A stretch of DNA of 64,000 nt from Oscillospiraceae bacterium (GCA_015068855.1 SVJS01000003.1:62001-126000), one strand, 5' to 3'; positions 48,067-58,164 are shown, counted from the first letter of the stretch. The notes: generated by a model not told the origin, from the sequence alone. A program made the numbers and translations.

Positions 48067-49818
48067 TTATTTGTTTAGCCAATTACGGAGAACGGCGGAC
48101 ATTTCAGCTCTTGTAACGTTGCCGGTAGGGTTAAAGCTTCCATCGGAATTTCCCTTGAAGATACCGCATGCTACAGCCCAACTTACGGCTTCTTTATGTT
48201 CAGGTGAAATGTGGGCTGTATCAGTAAATGTTTCGATGTTGGCTCTTTTTGACATATCAAGCTTCAAAAAGACACCACAATTATACATTGCCTGTGCAAG
48301 CGCTTCGCGGCTGATGGGATCATCGGGTCTGAATGTCTTATCCTCAGAAGCGGAAAGGATACCGGACTCATTTGCCCATTGAGCGGACTTAAACCACCAT
48401 TCAGCGCCGCTAGCATCAATGAATGTGCCGCCTGATTTTGCTGTCGGATTTCCGGTGAGTCTGTTTAGAAGGGTTACCGCCATCGCTCTGCTTATGTTGG
48501 TGTTTGGTGCAAATTCGTTGCCTGAAACGCCCCTCATTAAGCCGTTTAGATAGGAGTAATACACACTTCCTGCAAACCAGCTTTCTGTATAAACATCATC
48601 AAAAAGCTGGTAATCCCTTGCGATTTCATCCGTATTTTTAGCGTAGATAAAATCAATTTGTTTATTAACGCCGTTCTTGCTGTCTTTTGAAATGATTCTT
48701 TCAAGATAATGACCAATGGGAGAGCCATCCATTCTGCATGGTCTGCTCATGAGTCTATCCTGGCTTTCTATGTCACAACCCTTTATAAAGTAATTTCCGG
48801 CGGTGCCTCTTGCGTTTTCCCCTGCCATAAGAATTTTATAGCCGGTGTTTTCTAAAACAAGTGCATCTCCCTGAGGACTTCTTTTTGAATAAGGGTATGC
48901 AACGGTTTCGGGAGCCTTGCCCGTCCATCCTTCAATACACTTTACGGCCAGGGTATAGTCTCTTTTAACAGCCGAGACAAAATCCTCTGCGGATTCGCCC
49001 TCCATCATACTCATTCCGACACGGTTTTTCTTATCATAAACATGTAAGCCATATGTGTGCGAACAGAGATTGATTTCGCCGCTTTTTTTCATTTCGATAA
49101 GCTCTTCCCATGTACAATAAGGAGCGGCCTCGCCATTTCTCGTTTTCCCGGAATCCAATGCCTCCCAGGTAGCGTCAATCTGCGCACCGATTATATTAAA
49201 ATCGGCTTTCATGTTATATTTTTTTAATAACGGCCAGGCATTCTTATACACACCCCATGAGCCATCATCAATAGATAAAATAACAGCCTTTTGCGGAATC
49301 GTTTTTTTGCCTTCTAGGTGCCGTAACAAATCGTCAGATGTTATGGTCATATAGCCATTATCTCTAAGCCAAATCAGATCCTCTTCAAAAGCCTCGGGAG
49401 ATATGGAATACTCTTCAAATTCAATGCCGTTTTTTATATCCTCGTCGGACACGAAATTGTGGTACATAATGACGCTGACGGCAGAGATTTCCTCCGGTGA
49501 AACAACTGCCTGAAAAGGCTCGGACAGGGTTGCTTTTTGTGCTGTTGTATCAGTTTTTTCGATTTTATAATAATATGTGTTCGGATGGCTTACCATATCA
49601 TCACGATAGGAGCCGTTTTCCGTGCTGCCGATAAAGGTGTAATTTCCGTCTTTTGTAGTGCATCTGAAAATTTTATAAACGCTGTCATCCTCTTCGTCCC
49701 AAAGAAGCATAACCGTATTAGGGTCTTGCCACAACGCCTTTTCGTTTGCAAAAACACTAATGTTAAGCGAAAAGATTAATGTTGATAAAGCGAACAACAA
49801 TGATAAAAACTTTTTCAT
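48067..49818 (-). CDS. Secreted polysaccharide deacetylase with C-terminal SLH domains
   Basis: Signal peptide MKKFLSLLFALSTLIFSLNISVFA; NodB-like VILSIDDGSWGVYKNAWPLLKKYNMKADFN; three SLH repeats (YSYLNGLMRGVSGNEFAPNTNISRAM...). Confidence 0.92.
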   Translation of the reverse strand: MKKFLSLLFALSTLIFSLNISVFANEKALWQDPNTVMLLWDEEDDSVYKIFRCTTKDGNYTFIGSTENGSYRDDMVSHPNTYYYKIEKTDTTAQKATLSEPFQAVVSPEEISAVSVIMYHNFVSDEDIKNGIEFEEYSISPEAFEEDLIWLRDNGYMTITSDDLLRHLEGKKTIPQKAVILSIDDGSWGVYKNAWPLLKKYNMKADFNIIGAQIDATWEALDSGKTRNGEAAPYCTWEELIEMKKSGEINLCSHTYGLHVYDKKNRVGMSMMEGESAEDFVSAVKRDYTLAVKCIEGWTGKAPETVAYPYSKRSPQGDALVLENTGYKILMAGENARGTAGNYFIKGCDIESQDRLMSRPCRMDGSPIGHYLERIISKDSKNGVNKQIDFIYAKNTDEIARDYQLFDDVYTESWFAGSVYYSYLNGLMRGVSGNEFAPNTNISRAMAVTLLNRLTGNPTAKSGGTFIDASGAEWWFKSAQWANESGILSASEDKTFRPDDPISREALAQAMYNCGVFLKLDMSKRANIETFTDTAHISPEHKEAVSWAVACGIFKGNSDGSFNPTGNVTRAEMSAVLRNWLNK

Positions 49819-49901
49819 CCTATTAACCTCCACTAATGTATAGCTTAATTATACAATATGTTTTAACATTTTACAATGATGAAACGAAAAAAATCAGGCT
49901 G

Positions 49902-50007
49902 AAAAACAGTCCACCGGACTGTTTTCTTAACGCAAAAACCTCCTTGAGGTTCAAGTCCTCCCGAATAAAAAATGAGCAACACCTGACGGCATTGCTCATT
50001 TTTGGTG
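49902..50007. repeat. tRNA-Leu-flanking module, copy A (106 nt)
   Basis: Near-identical to 50288-50394 (one A insertion in a homopolymer). Confidence 0.9.
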
Positions 50008-50191
50008 TTGATGTTAATAACGTCTCAAAATAAAACTCGCAAAAAGTTGGTAGCGACAAAGTGGCGACGTGAGGGCGTTTACAACTGAACAGGCACGCCG
50101 AGCGAGACTTTTTGCGAAAAGGAGAAGCAAGGAAGCGGGCGGATGATTTTTTTACATAAAAAATCGAAGCAAAGCGGACTTTGCTTCGACG

Positions 50192-50208
50192 TGGTGCGGG
50201 CGACAGGA
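50192..50208. repeat. 17-nt duplicate of the tRNA-Leu 3' end (relic or att-like)
   Basis: tggtgcgggcgacagga is identical to 50390-50406; preceded on the plus strand by hairpin cgaagcaaagcggactttgcttcg. Confidence 0.8.
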
Positions 50209-50287
50209 TACATCCGCCTACGGCGTCTTGCCTGCTTGTCCACCCAAAGGCTTTGCCTTTTGGTACCGGACTTCGCACCTTTTTGCT

Positions 50288-50394
50288 AAAAACAGTCCAC
50301 CGGACTGTTTTCTTAACGCAAAAACCTCCTTGAGGTTCAAGTCCTCCCGAATAAAAAAATGAGCAACACCTGACGGCATTGCTCATTTTTGGTG
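50288..50394. repeat. tRNA-Leu-flanking module, copy B (107 nt)
   Basis: Near-identical to copy A; contains the tRNA-Leu terminator hairpin (aaaaatgagcaa...ttgctcattttt). Confidence 0.9.
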
Positions 50395-50473
50395 CGGGCG
50401 ACAGGACTTGAACCTGCACGGGGTTGCCACCAGAACCTAAATCTGGCGCGTCTGCCAATTCCGCCACGCCCGC
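50390..50473 (-). tRNA. tRNA-Leu (TAG)
   Basis: Minus strand GCGGGCGTGGCGGAATTGGCAGACGCGCCAGATTTAGGTTCTGGTGGCAACCCCGTGCAGGTTCAAGTCCTGTCGCCCGCACCA; anticodon TAG, class II variable arm, encoded CCA. Confidence 0.96.
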
Positions 50474-50582
50474 CTGCATGATACAAACGAAATTGTAACA
50501 CACAAGACGGAAAAAGTCAACAAAAATACGATTTTTTTGGGTAATCGAAAAAAAGAAACAACAACCAAAAGAATAAGGCATC

Positions 50583-50611
50583 TTGACAATTTGGTGTCAG
50601 TATGGTAGGAT
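50583..50611 (+). promoter_or_regulatory. rnpB promoter
   Basis: TTGACA-N17-TAGGAT. Confidence 0.75.
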
Positions 50612-50616
50612 AAATT

Positions 50617-50966
50617 GCAAGTAATCCAGATGGTCGCGGGGGTGTTTGTAACACTCATGAGGAAAGTCCGAGCTTCATAGGGCAGGGTGCCGGGTAACTC
50701 CCGGTGGAGGCGACTCTAAGGAAAGTGCAACAGAAATAGACTGCCGATGGCTTTCATCGGCGATGGTGGAAAGGTGAGGTAAGAGCTCACCAGCGCGGCG
50801 GAGACGTCGTGGCTCTGTAAACCCCATCCGAAGCAACACCGTATTGGCTCGCATAGGCTAAGTCGGCCCGGCGTGCTTATGCTTGGCGGTGGCTTGAACC
50901 GTATAGTAATATGCGGTCTAGATAGATGATCATCGAATACAAAACTCGGCTTACAGGATTGCTTGC
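50617..50966 (+). ncRNA. rnpB: RNase P RNA, bacterial class A
   Basis: GAGGAAAGTCCGAGCTTCATAGGGCAGGGTGCC, CAGAAATAGACTGCCG, GGTAAGAGCTCACCAGC, AAAACTCGGCTTACA; P1 pairing gcaagtaatcc/ggattgcttgc. Confidence 0.96.
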
Positions 50967-50968
50967 AA

Positions 50969-51005
50969 ACATAACATCGCAGCTTTGCGGTGTTATGTTT
51001 TTTAT
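50969..51005 (+). terminator. rnpB terminator
   Basis: aacataacatcgcagctttgcggtgttatgtttttt. Confidence 0.85.
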
Positions 51006-51121
51006 GTTTGGAAAAACAAGAAAGTTTTTATGTGAAATACTTGACAAATTGCTGTCAAACAGGTAATATATTGTAATAGGTATTTATAATAATTTTATGA
51101 TACATAATACGGAGGGAATCC

Positions 51122-52513
51122 ATGAAGAACACAGAAAAGACAATGGAAAAATTAGTTGCGCTTTGTAAGGGCCGCGGTTTTGTTTATCCCGGTTCTGAAA
51201 TTTACGGCGGCTTGGCAAACTCCTGGGACTATGGCCCGCTGGGTGTTGAACTGAAAAACAACGTTAAAAGAGCCTGGTGGAAAAAGTTTGTCCAGGAATC
51301 TCCCTACAATGTAGGTTTGGACGCTGCTATTTTAATGAATTCTCAGACATGGGTTGCATCCGGTCATGTTGGCGGCTTTTCTGACCCCTTGATGGATTGC
51401 CGCGAATGTAAAGCTCGTCACAGAGCAGACCATCTGATTGAAGAATACTTAAAAGAAAAAGGCGAGTTGGTGGCTGTCGATGGTTGGAGCAACGAACAGA
51501 TGCTTGCATACATCAACGAACATGACATTGTTTGTCCCAAATGCGGCAAAAAGAACTTCACCGATATCCGTAAGTTTAACCTGATGTTCAAGACCTTCCA
51601 GGGTGTTACCGAAGACAGCACCTCAGAATTATATCTTCGTCCTGAAACAGCACAGGGTATTTTTGTTAACTTTAAGAATGTGCAGAGAACAACCCGTAAA
51701 AAGATTCCGTTCGGTATCGGTCAGGTTGGTAAATCTTTCCGTAACGAAATCACACCGGGAAACTTCATTTTCCGTATTCGTGAATTTGAGCAGATGGAGC
51801 TTGAATTTTTCTGTGCACCCGGTGAGGACTTACAGTGGTTTGCATATTGGAAAGATTACTGCAAAAACTGGTTGTTATCTCTGGGCATTTCTCTTGAAAA
51901 TCTGAAGTTCCGTGACCATTCTCCCGAGGAATTGTCCCATTACAGCAATGCAACAACGGATATTGAATTCATGTTCCCCTTTGGCTGGGGCGAGCTGTGG
52001 GGTATTGCAGACCGTACAGATTATGACTTAAAGCAGCATGCAACGCATTCCGGCGAAAACTTTGAATATACAGATCCTATCACAGGCGATAAGTACATTC
52101 CGTACTGCGTAGAACCCTCTCTGGGTGCTGACCGTATCACGCTTGCATTTTTAACAGAAGCTTATGATGAGGAGCAGATTGGCGAAGGAGACAGCCGTGT
52201 TGTTATGCGCTTCCATCCGGCTTTGGCCCCCGTTAAAGCAGCTATTTTGCCGCTTTCCAAAAAGCTCTCCGAGGGCGCTATGGAATTGTATCAGGATCTG
52301 GCATCCCGTTTTGTATGTGAATTTGATGATGCGGGCAGTATCGGTAAGCGTTATCGTCGTCAGGACGAAATCGGTACACCGTTCTGCATTACCTATGATT
52401 TTGACAGTCCGGAAAAGGGCACCGTTACCGTTCGTGACCGTGACACGATGGAACAGGTAACTCTCAAAATTGAGGATGTTGCAGCTTATATTGAAGACAA
52501 AATTAAATTCTAA
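51122..52513 (+). CDS. glyS: Glycyl-tRNA synthetase (alpha2 type)
   Basis: [69 protein letters not shown]. Confidence 0.97.
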   Translation: MKNTEKTMEKLVALCKGRGFVYPGSEIYGGLANSWDYGPLGVELKNNVKRAWWKKFVQESPYNVGLDAAILMNSQTWVASGHVGGFSDPLMDCRECKARHRADHLIEEYLKEKGELVAVDGWSNEQMLAYINEHDIVCPKCGKKNFTDIRKFNLMFKTFQGVTEDSTSELYLRPETAQGIFVNFKNVQRTTRKKIPFGIGQVGKSFRNEITPGNFIFRIREFEQMELEFFCAPGEDLQWFAYWKDYCKNWLLSLGISLENLKFRDHSPEELSHYSNATTDIEFMFPFGWGELWGIADRTDYDLKQHATHSGENFEYTDPITGDKYIPYCVEPSLGADRITLAFLTEAYDEEQIGEGDSRVVMRFHPALAPVKAAILPLSKKLSEGAMELYQDLASRFVCEFDDAGSIGKRYRRQDEIGTPFCITYDFDSPEKGTVTVRDRDTMEQVTLKIEDVAAYIEDKIKF

Positions 52514-52665
52514 GATAATTAATGCTCTTAGTCAGTACAAATGCATGGCACATTTTGCGAATTAATTTTGACTTTTGTATTGACAGATTACGAAAAATTT
52601 AGTATTCTATTATAAAGAGTGATTATTTAATTTGCGGTAGTTATGCAGAGAAGGAGCGGTTTTTG

Positions 52666-52932
52666 ATGTTATCAAAAGAGGTTGTTGTGCAGAATCAAGT
52701 GGGTCTTCATGCCAGACCGGCTACGTTTTTTATTCAAAAATGTAATGAGTTCAAATCCAGCGTCTGGGTAGAGAAGAATGACCGCAGAGTGAATGCAAAA
52801 AGCCTTTTGGGCGTTCTTTCTTTGGGTATTTCCAAGGGTAGCAAAATTACCGTAATTACAGATGGTGTCGATGAAGAGGAAGCTTTAGAAGCCTTGGCTG
52901 GCTTAATCGGAACCGGCATGGAAGAGGAATAA
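52666..52932 (+). CDS. HPr-family phosphocarrier protein
   Basis: NQVGLHARPATFFIQKC (His15 motif) and NAKSLLGVLSLGISKGS (Ser46 motif); promoter TTGACA-N17-TATTCT upstream. Confidence 0.92.
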   Translation: MLSKEVVVQNQVGLHARPATFFIQKCNEFKSSVWVEKNDRRVNAKSLLGVLSLGISKGSKITVITDGVDEEEALEALAGLIGTGMEEE

Positions 52933-53038
52933 TTCTTCTTCTTGATGAATACAAATTGAGGCTGCAATCGCTTGATTTACATAATTGAGCTATGCAGCCT
53001 TTTGTTTTATGATTTTGTTTTGCGAGGAGGTGTGCAAT

Positions 53039-54892
53039 ATGAAACCGCAGGAGCTTTATAATTTGCCGGAAGAACCGGGTGTTTATCTGATGAAGGATAA
53101 ACATGATACGATTATCTATGTTGGCAAAGCAAAAATTCTTAAAAACCGTTTGAAACAGTATTTTACTGCCCGGGATAAACACACACCCAAAGTGAAAGCC
53201 ATGGTTTCCAATGTTGCCTCCTTTGAATATATTATTACCGACAGCGAAATTGAGGCATTGATTTTGGAGTGCAACCTGATTAAAAAGCACAAGCCATATT
53301 ACAACATTTTGCTGAAAGACGATAAGCATTATCCTTACATTAAAGTCACCATTCGCGAGGATTTTCCCCGCATTATGCTGGCACGCAAAATGGTCAAGGA
53401 CGGTTCTAAATATTATGGACCGTATACCAGCAGCGCGGCCGTCCGCGAGGTGATTGCGATGGTATCCAAGCTGTATAAGCTTCCCGTCTGCAATCTGAAA
53501 ATGCCGTCTGATATCGGCAAACGGAGAGAGTGCCTGCATGCCCATATTGAGCAATGCATCGCGCCCTGTATCAATCCGATAACACGGGAGGCCTATCGTA
53601 AACAAATTGCGCATGCCTGCGATTTTTTAGAGGGAAAACATGAAGAACTGCTGGCTGAATTAGAACAGCAAATGATAGCGGCGTCAGAGGCTTTGGAGTT
53701 TGAACGTGCCGCGTTTTTACGTGACAAAATTAACGCCGTTAAGCGATTGGATGAACGCCAAAAGGTTATTTCTGATAAACAAACGGATGAAGATGTTGTT
53801 GGATTTTTTCGTCAGGATAATAAGGTTTACACAGAGGTGTTTTTTATTCGTCGTGGCCGCTTGATTGGACGGCGCAGTTCGGTGCTCAATCAGGTATCCG
53901 AAACGGAAGACAGTGTGGTTTGCAGTGAGTTTATCAAGCAGTTTTATGCTGAAAACAGCGATATTCCACGTTTCATTTATACAGCCTATGAAAGTGATGA
54001 GGAAGCGCTTTTGTCTGCGTGGCTCAGTGAAAAATCAGGCAGAAAGACAAAAATTTCGTGCCCCAAGCGGGGAGAAAATAAAAAACTGACAGAGATGGCC
54101 TGCAAAAATGCCCGACAGAGTGCGGTTGATCATTTGCTTAAAGGAAGCCGTCAACGCGTGCCGGCAAGGGTTGTTGAGTTAAAAGAAAAACTGAATTTGC
54201 CTGCGCTGCCAAAACGCATAGAGTCCTATGATATTTCTCACACGGCGGGGGTTGACCCTGTTGCGTCCATGGTTGTTTTTACAGACGGAAAGCCCGCGCG
54301 CAGCTTATATCGTCGGTTTAAGATTGAGACTGCCAAAGGTGGGGACGATTGCGCTTCCTTAACAGAAACGCTTTATCGTCGCTTTCGCCATGCGAAAGAG
54401 GAAGAAGAGCAGCTTGCGCAAGGCGAAGAGTTTCAGCCGAAGTTCCTGCCAAGACCGGACTTGATTTTGTTAGATGGCGGAAAACAGCAGGTTCATGCCA
54501 TCTCAGAACTTTTGCAGCTTTTAGACCTTGATATTCCCTTATTCGGCATGGTTAAAGATGACCGTCACAGAACCCGTGGTGTGATTTCACCGCAAGATGA
54601 AGAAATCGACTTCAAGGGTTCTTCTGCGTCTTTTCAATTGCTGAGTGAGATACAGGAAGAGGTCCATCGTTTCGCGATTGATTACCATAAAAAATTGCGT
54701 AGCAAACGGGTTACCGGCTCCGTTTTGGAAGACATCGAAGGCGTTGGCGAGCAGACGAGAAAGAAATTAATTCGGACGTTCAAGAGTGTTGCTGCCATCC
54801 GCGAAGCGGAGCTTGATGAGCTAAAGGCGGTTTCCGGTTTGTCCGGCAGGACGGCGGAAAATATTTATAATTTCTTTCACAAAACATCTTGA
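53039..54892 (+). CDS. uvrC: Excinuclease ABC subunit C
   Basis: GIY-YIG LPEEPGVYLMKDKHDTIIYVGKAKILKNRLKQYF; SYDISHTAGVDPVASMVVF; C-terminal HhH. Start at 53039 after gcgaggaggtg. Confidence 0.97.
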   Translation: MKPQELYNLPEEPGVYLMKDKHDTIIYVGKAKILKNRLKQYFTARDKHTPKVKAMVSNVASFEYIITDSEIEALILECNLIKKHKPYYNILLKDDKHYPYIKVTIREDFPRIMLARKMVKDGSKYYGPYTSSAAVREVIAMVSKLYKLPVCNLKMPSDIGKRRECLHAHIEQCIAPCINPITREAYRKQIAHACDFLEGKHEELLAELEQQMIAASEALEFERAAFLRDKINAVKRLDERQKVISDKQTDEDVVGFFRQDNKVYTEVFFIRRGRLIGRRSSVLNQVSETEDSVVCSEFIKQFYAENSDIPRFIYTAYESDEEALLSAWLSEKSGRKTKISCPKRGENKKLTEMACKNARQSAVDHLLKGSRQRVPARVVELKEKLNLPALPKRIESYDISHTAGVDPVASMVVFTDGKPARSLYRRFKIETAKGGDDCASLTETLYRRFRHAKEEEEQLAQGEEFQPKFLPRPDLILLDGGKQQVHAISELLQLLDLDIPLFGMVKDDRHRTRGVISPQDEEIDFKGSSASFQLLSEIQEEVHRFAIDYHKKLRSKRVTGSVLEDIEGVGEQTRKKLIRTFKSVAAIREAELDELKAVSGLSGRTAENIYNFFHKTS

Positions 54893-54945
54893 AATTTTGT
54901 TAGATTTATAATATACTTTTTATATAGTAAAGGTTGGTGAACGGC

Positions 54946-55977
54946 ATGAAAATCGCAGTCGATGCATTTGGTGGAGATAATGCACCATTAGAAATTGTTC
55001 GTGGCGCTGTTTTAGCCATTTCCGAGATGCCTGAGGATGACATTGTTTTGGTAGGAAACGAGCAAAAATTGCAAGAAATCCTGCAGGCTGAATCGGCACA
55101 AACAGAACGAATTTCCATCTGTCATGCAGAGGAAGTTATTGGCACTGGGGAGTCTCCCGTCGAGGCAATTCGTGCCAAGAAAAATTCTTCGTTAATGGTG
55201 GCACTGTCCCTTGTGAAGAACAACGAGGCGGATGCTGTTGTTTCGGCCGGAAACACAGGGGCCTACTTAGCCGGTGCGTTTCGCGTTTTAGGCCGCATTA
55301 AAGGAATTAAACGCCCTGCCCTGACAACGGCTATGCCGACCATGGTGGACCGTCCCAGCGTGATTTTAGACGTGGGCGCGAATGCAGATTGCCGACCCGA
55401 GCATTTGGTTCAGTTTGCTGAAATGGGTTCGATTTATGCAAGCCATGTGTTACATATTGATAATCCCCGTGTTGGTCTTTTGAATATCGGCGCAGAAGAA
55501 GCAAAGGGAAATGCGCTGACAAAAGAGGTGCATGGTCTCTTAAAAGAAAATGAGGAAATTAATTTCGTGGGCAACATTGAGCCGCGTGATGTTCTTTGCG
55601 GTGATGTTGACGTTATTGTTTGTGACGGTTTTACCGGCAATGTTGTTATTAAACTGATTGAAGGAACAGCCTCTTCCTTGTTTTCCATGCTGAAAAAAGT
55701 CTTTTATAAGAGCCTGAAAACAAAGCTCGCTGCGGCCGTGTTAAAGCCCGGCCTTAAAGAGATAAAAGGCAAAATGGATTACACGGAATACGGCGGCGTT
55801 CCGCTTTTGGGTATTGACGGCGTTGTCTTTAAGGCTCATGGCAGTTCAAATGCCATCGCCATGAAACATGCTATTTTAGCGGCAAGACAGTATGCTGCGG
55901 CCGGCATCAACGAAAAAATCAAAGATATTGTGATGGCAGCTAAGGCAGAAGACGAGGCGGCAGAACAGACAGAATGA
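54946..55977 (+). CDS. plsX: Phosphate acyltransferase PlsX
   Basis: MKIAVDAFGGDNAPLEIVRGAVLA, VSAGNTGAYLAGAFRVLGRIKGIKRPAL. Confidence 0.97.
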   Translation: MKIAVDAFGGDNAPLEIVRGAVLAISEMPEDDIVLVGNEQKLQEILQAESAQTERISICHAEEVIGTGESPVEAIRAKKNSSLMVALSLVKNNEADAVVSAGNTGAYLAGAFRVLGRIKGIKRPALTTAMPTMVDRPSVILDVGANADCRPEHLVQFAEMGSIYASHVLHIDNPRVGLLNIGAEEAKGNALTKEVHGLLKENEEINFVGNIEPRDVLCGDVDVIVCDGFTGNVVIKLIEGTASSLFSMLKKVFYKSLKTKLAAAVLKPGLKEIKGKMDYTEYGGVPLLGIDGVVFKAHGSSNAIAMKHAILAARQYAAAGINEKIKDIVMAAKAEDEAAEQTE

Positions 55978-56086
55978 TTATTTAGAAATTTGTCATTAAT
56001 TTCTTGATAATAATAGAAACCGAAAACACTCGTGCTGAGGGGGTTCGGTTGACGTTGAGAGCTTTATTTTCTTGGAGGTGAAAATT

Positions 56087-56314
56087 ATGGAATTTGAAAA
56101 AATTAAAGACATTATTTCCGGTCAGTTAGGAACAGAAGCGGGTTCAATTTCAATGGAAACATCTTTTGTGGATGATTTGGGTGCAGATTCTTTGGACCTT
56201 GTGGAGCTGATTATGGCTTTGGAAGAAGAATTTGATATGGAAATTGAAGACGGAGAAGTTGAAAATATTAAAACCGTGGGGGATGTTGTTGAGTACATCA
56301 AAGCACATTCCTGA
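56087..56314 (+). CDS. acpP: Acyl carrier protein
   Basis: [43 protein letters not shown]. Confidence 0.97.
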   Translation: MEFEKIKDIISGQLGTEAGSISMETSFVDDLGADSLDLVELIMALEEEFDMEIEDGEVENIKTVGDVVEYIKAHS

Positions 56315-56317
56315 TGA

Positions 56318-56350
56318 TAAGCCCCGCAAATGCGGGGCTTATCATCTATT
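56318..56350 (+). terminator. Terminator/attenuator after acpP
   Basis: gataagccccgcaaatgcggggcttatc. Confidence 0.6.
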
Positions 56351-56435
56351 TGTGCAGTGAATAAACGTTGATTTGCCATGAAAAGCCGGAAGCTATTTCC
56401 GGCCTTCCATGACGGATTGGCAGGAAGGAAAAAAG

Positions 56436-57134
56436 ATGAATACATTAAAAGCTTTTGAAGAAATCATCGGGTATCGTTTTACTAATAAGGATTTATTGAA
56501 AACAGCTTTAACGCACAGTTCGTATGCCAACGAAAACAGACATGCGCATGCGGTTTACAATGAACGTTTGGAATTTTTAGGCGACTCGGTTTTGAGCCTG
56601 GTTGTGAGCAATTACATTTTTGAAAATTATCCCAACTTACCGGAAGGCGATTTAACAAAAACAAGAGCAGCCATTGTTTGTGAGCGCTCCTTGTGGGCAT
56701 GCGCCGTTAATATTGAGTTGGGAAATTATTTGATTTTAGGTCGCGGTGAAGAACAAACCGGCGGCAGAACAAGAGTCTCCATTTTAGCGGATGCTTATGA
56801 AGCCCTAATTGCTGCGATTTACCTAGATGGCGGCTTTCAGGTGGTGCGGGAATGGCTTTTGGGTCAGCTCTATGACACCATTGTTGACTCTGTAAAAGGA
56901 AAAACCTTTACAGACTATAAAACCGCCTTGCAGGAACGTGTGCAGACAGCCGGCAGTATTTCCATTCGCTATGATGTTGTGGATGAATTCGGCCCTGACC
57001 ATTGTAAAACATTTTTGGTTCATGTGTTCGTCAATGACGAACTGATGGGCATGGGTGAGGGCAGCAGCAAGAAAAATGCTGAGCAGGCGGCAGCGCAGAA
57101 TGCACTGTCAAAATTAGGTGTCGGCGGTGCGTGA
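56436..57134 (+). CDS. rnc: Ribonuclease III
   Basis: NERLEFLGDSVLSLVVSNYIF, LADAYEALIAAIYLDGGF, dsRBD GEGSSKKNAEQAAAQNALSKL. Confidence 0.97.
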   Translation: MNTLKAFEEIIGYRFTNKDLLKTALTHSSYANENRHAHAVYNERLEFLGDSVLSLVVSNYIFENYPNLPEGDLTKTRAAIVCERSLWACAVNIELGNYLILGRGEEQTGGRTRVSILADAYEALIAAIYLDGGFQVVREWLLGQLYDTIVDSVKGKTFTDYKTALQERVQTAGSISIRYDVVDEFGPDHCKTFLVHVFVNDELMGMGEGSSKKNAEQAAAQNALSKLGVGGA

Positions 57135-58164
57135 GGTTTGCTGTGTCTGGCAGCACAAACAACAAGAAGAAAAGCATAAGACAATTCCGGTTTTTGTGCC
57201 TCATTGGGGTTGCCCGCAAAGTTGTCTGTTTTGTAATCAAAAGAAGATAACAGGGCAGAAAGAGGAGATGACAACCGAGCGCGCGCGGGAGATTATTCGT
57301 CAGGGAATTGCGAAAAAGAAGCCGGACGATGTGCTTGAAATTGGTTTTTTTGGCGGTAGCTTTACAGGCATTCCTGCCGGACAACAGGAGGCTTTGCTGG
57401 GGCTTGCCAAGGAAGCGCTGGACGCGGGGCATGTGCAGGGCATTCGTTTGTCCACCCGCCCTGATTATATCAATGAAACGGTCATCCATCGCCTGTTGCG
57501 CTTTGATGTAACCTGTGTTGAATTGGGTGCGCAATCCATGCAGGACGAGGTGCTTTTGCTGAATAAGCGGGGGCACACAGCCCATCAAACACGACAAGCT
57601 GCCAAGATGATTAAAGATAGCGGCATGAAGCTTGGTTTGCAAATGATGGTGGGTTTGCCCGGCGATACAGAGGCAATGGCGATGGATACAGCCGAACAAT
57701 TTGCGAACATGAACGCAGATTGCGTTCGGATTTACCCAACCTTGGTCATTTGCGATACAGAACTGCAAGCCTGGTACAAAAGCGGGCAATATCATCCTCT
57801 TAGCGTGGATGAGGCTGTCAGCGTGTGCAGCCGTCTGTATCAATATTTTACGGAAAAAGACATACAGGTCATTCGTGTAGGGCTCTTAGAAACCGAGGAA
57901 GGGTCTTTGGTTGCAGGCCCGTATCATCACGCTTTTGGGGAGCTTGTGCGGAGTCATTTATTTTATGAAACAATATTGAAAGCCTTAAAAAAGCATCTGA
58001 AAAAGGAATGGACTGTTTTTGTTCATCCTCAGGATGTTTCGGCAGTTATGGGACAAAAAAGAGAGAATCTCATTCGCTTAAAGGAGGCCTTGTCCTTAGA
58101 GGCTCTGCATATTGTGCAAGATAGTGAGGTCACTCGCGGCACCGTCATAACAGAGGCGAAATAG
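57118..58164 (+). CDS. Radical SAM protein (Elp3/coproporphyrinogen-oxidase-like)
   Basis: VFVPHWGCPQSCLFCNQKKITG (CxxxCxxC), IGFFGGSFTGIP, LSTRPDYI, GLQMMVGLPGDT. Confidence 0.93.
   Translation: MSAVREVCCVWQHKQQEEKHKTIPVFVPHWGCPQSCLFCNQKKITGQKEEMTTERAREIIRQGIAKKKPDDVLEIGFFGGSFTGIPAGQQEALLGLAKEALDAGHVQGIRLSTRPDYINETVIHRLLRFDVTCVELGAQSMQDEVLLLNKRGHTAHQTRQAAKMIKDSGMKLGLQMMVGLPGDTEAMAMDTAEQFANMNADCVRIYPTLVICDTELQAWYKSGQYHPLSVDEAVSVCSRLYQYFTEKDIQVIRVGLLETEEGSLVAGPYHHAFGELVRSHLFYETILKALKKHLKKEWTVFVHPQDVSAVMGQKRENLIRLKEALSLEALHIVQDSEVTRGTVITEAK

Noticed and set aside
49902-50394. CRISPR array or tandem repeat array
   Set aside because: Only two units of about 106 nt with a 280-nt gap and no cas genes; tRNA-associated duplication instead.
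49871-50581. 236-aa minus-strand ORF
   Set aside because: Reads through tRNA-Leu and both flanking repeat copies; spurious.
51006-51121. T-box leader upstream of glyS
   Set aside because: Only about 110 nt after the rnpB terminator, with no T-box consensus or antiterminator structure seen.
52856-53614. 252-aa minus-strand ORF
   Set aside because: Antisense to uvrC; no recognisable family or RBS.
57031-57843. 270-aa minus-strand ORF
   Set aside because: Antisense to rnc and the radical SAM gene; His/Cys-rich composition typical of antisense frames.
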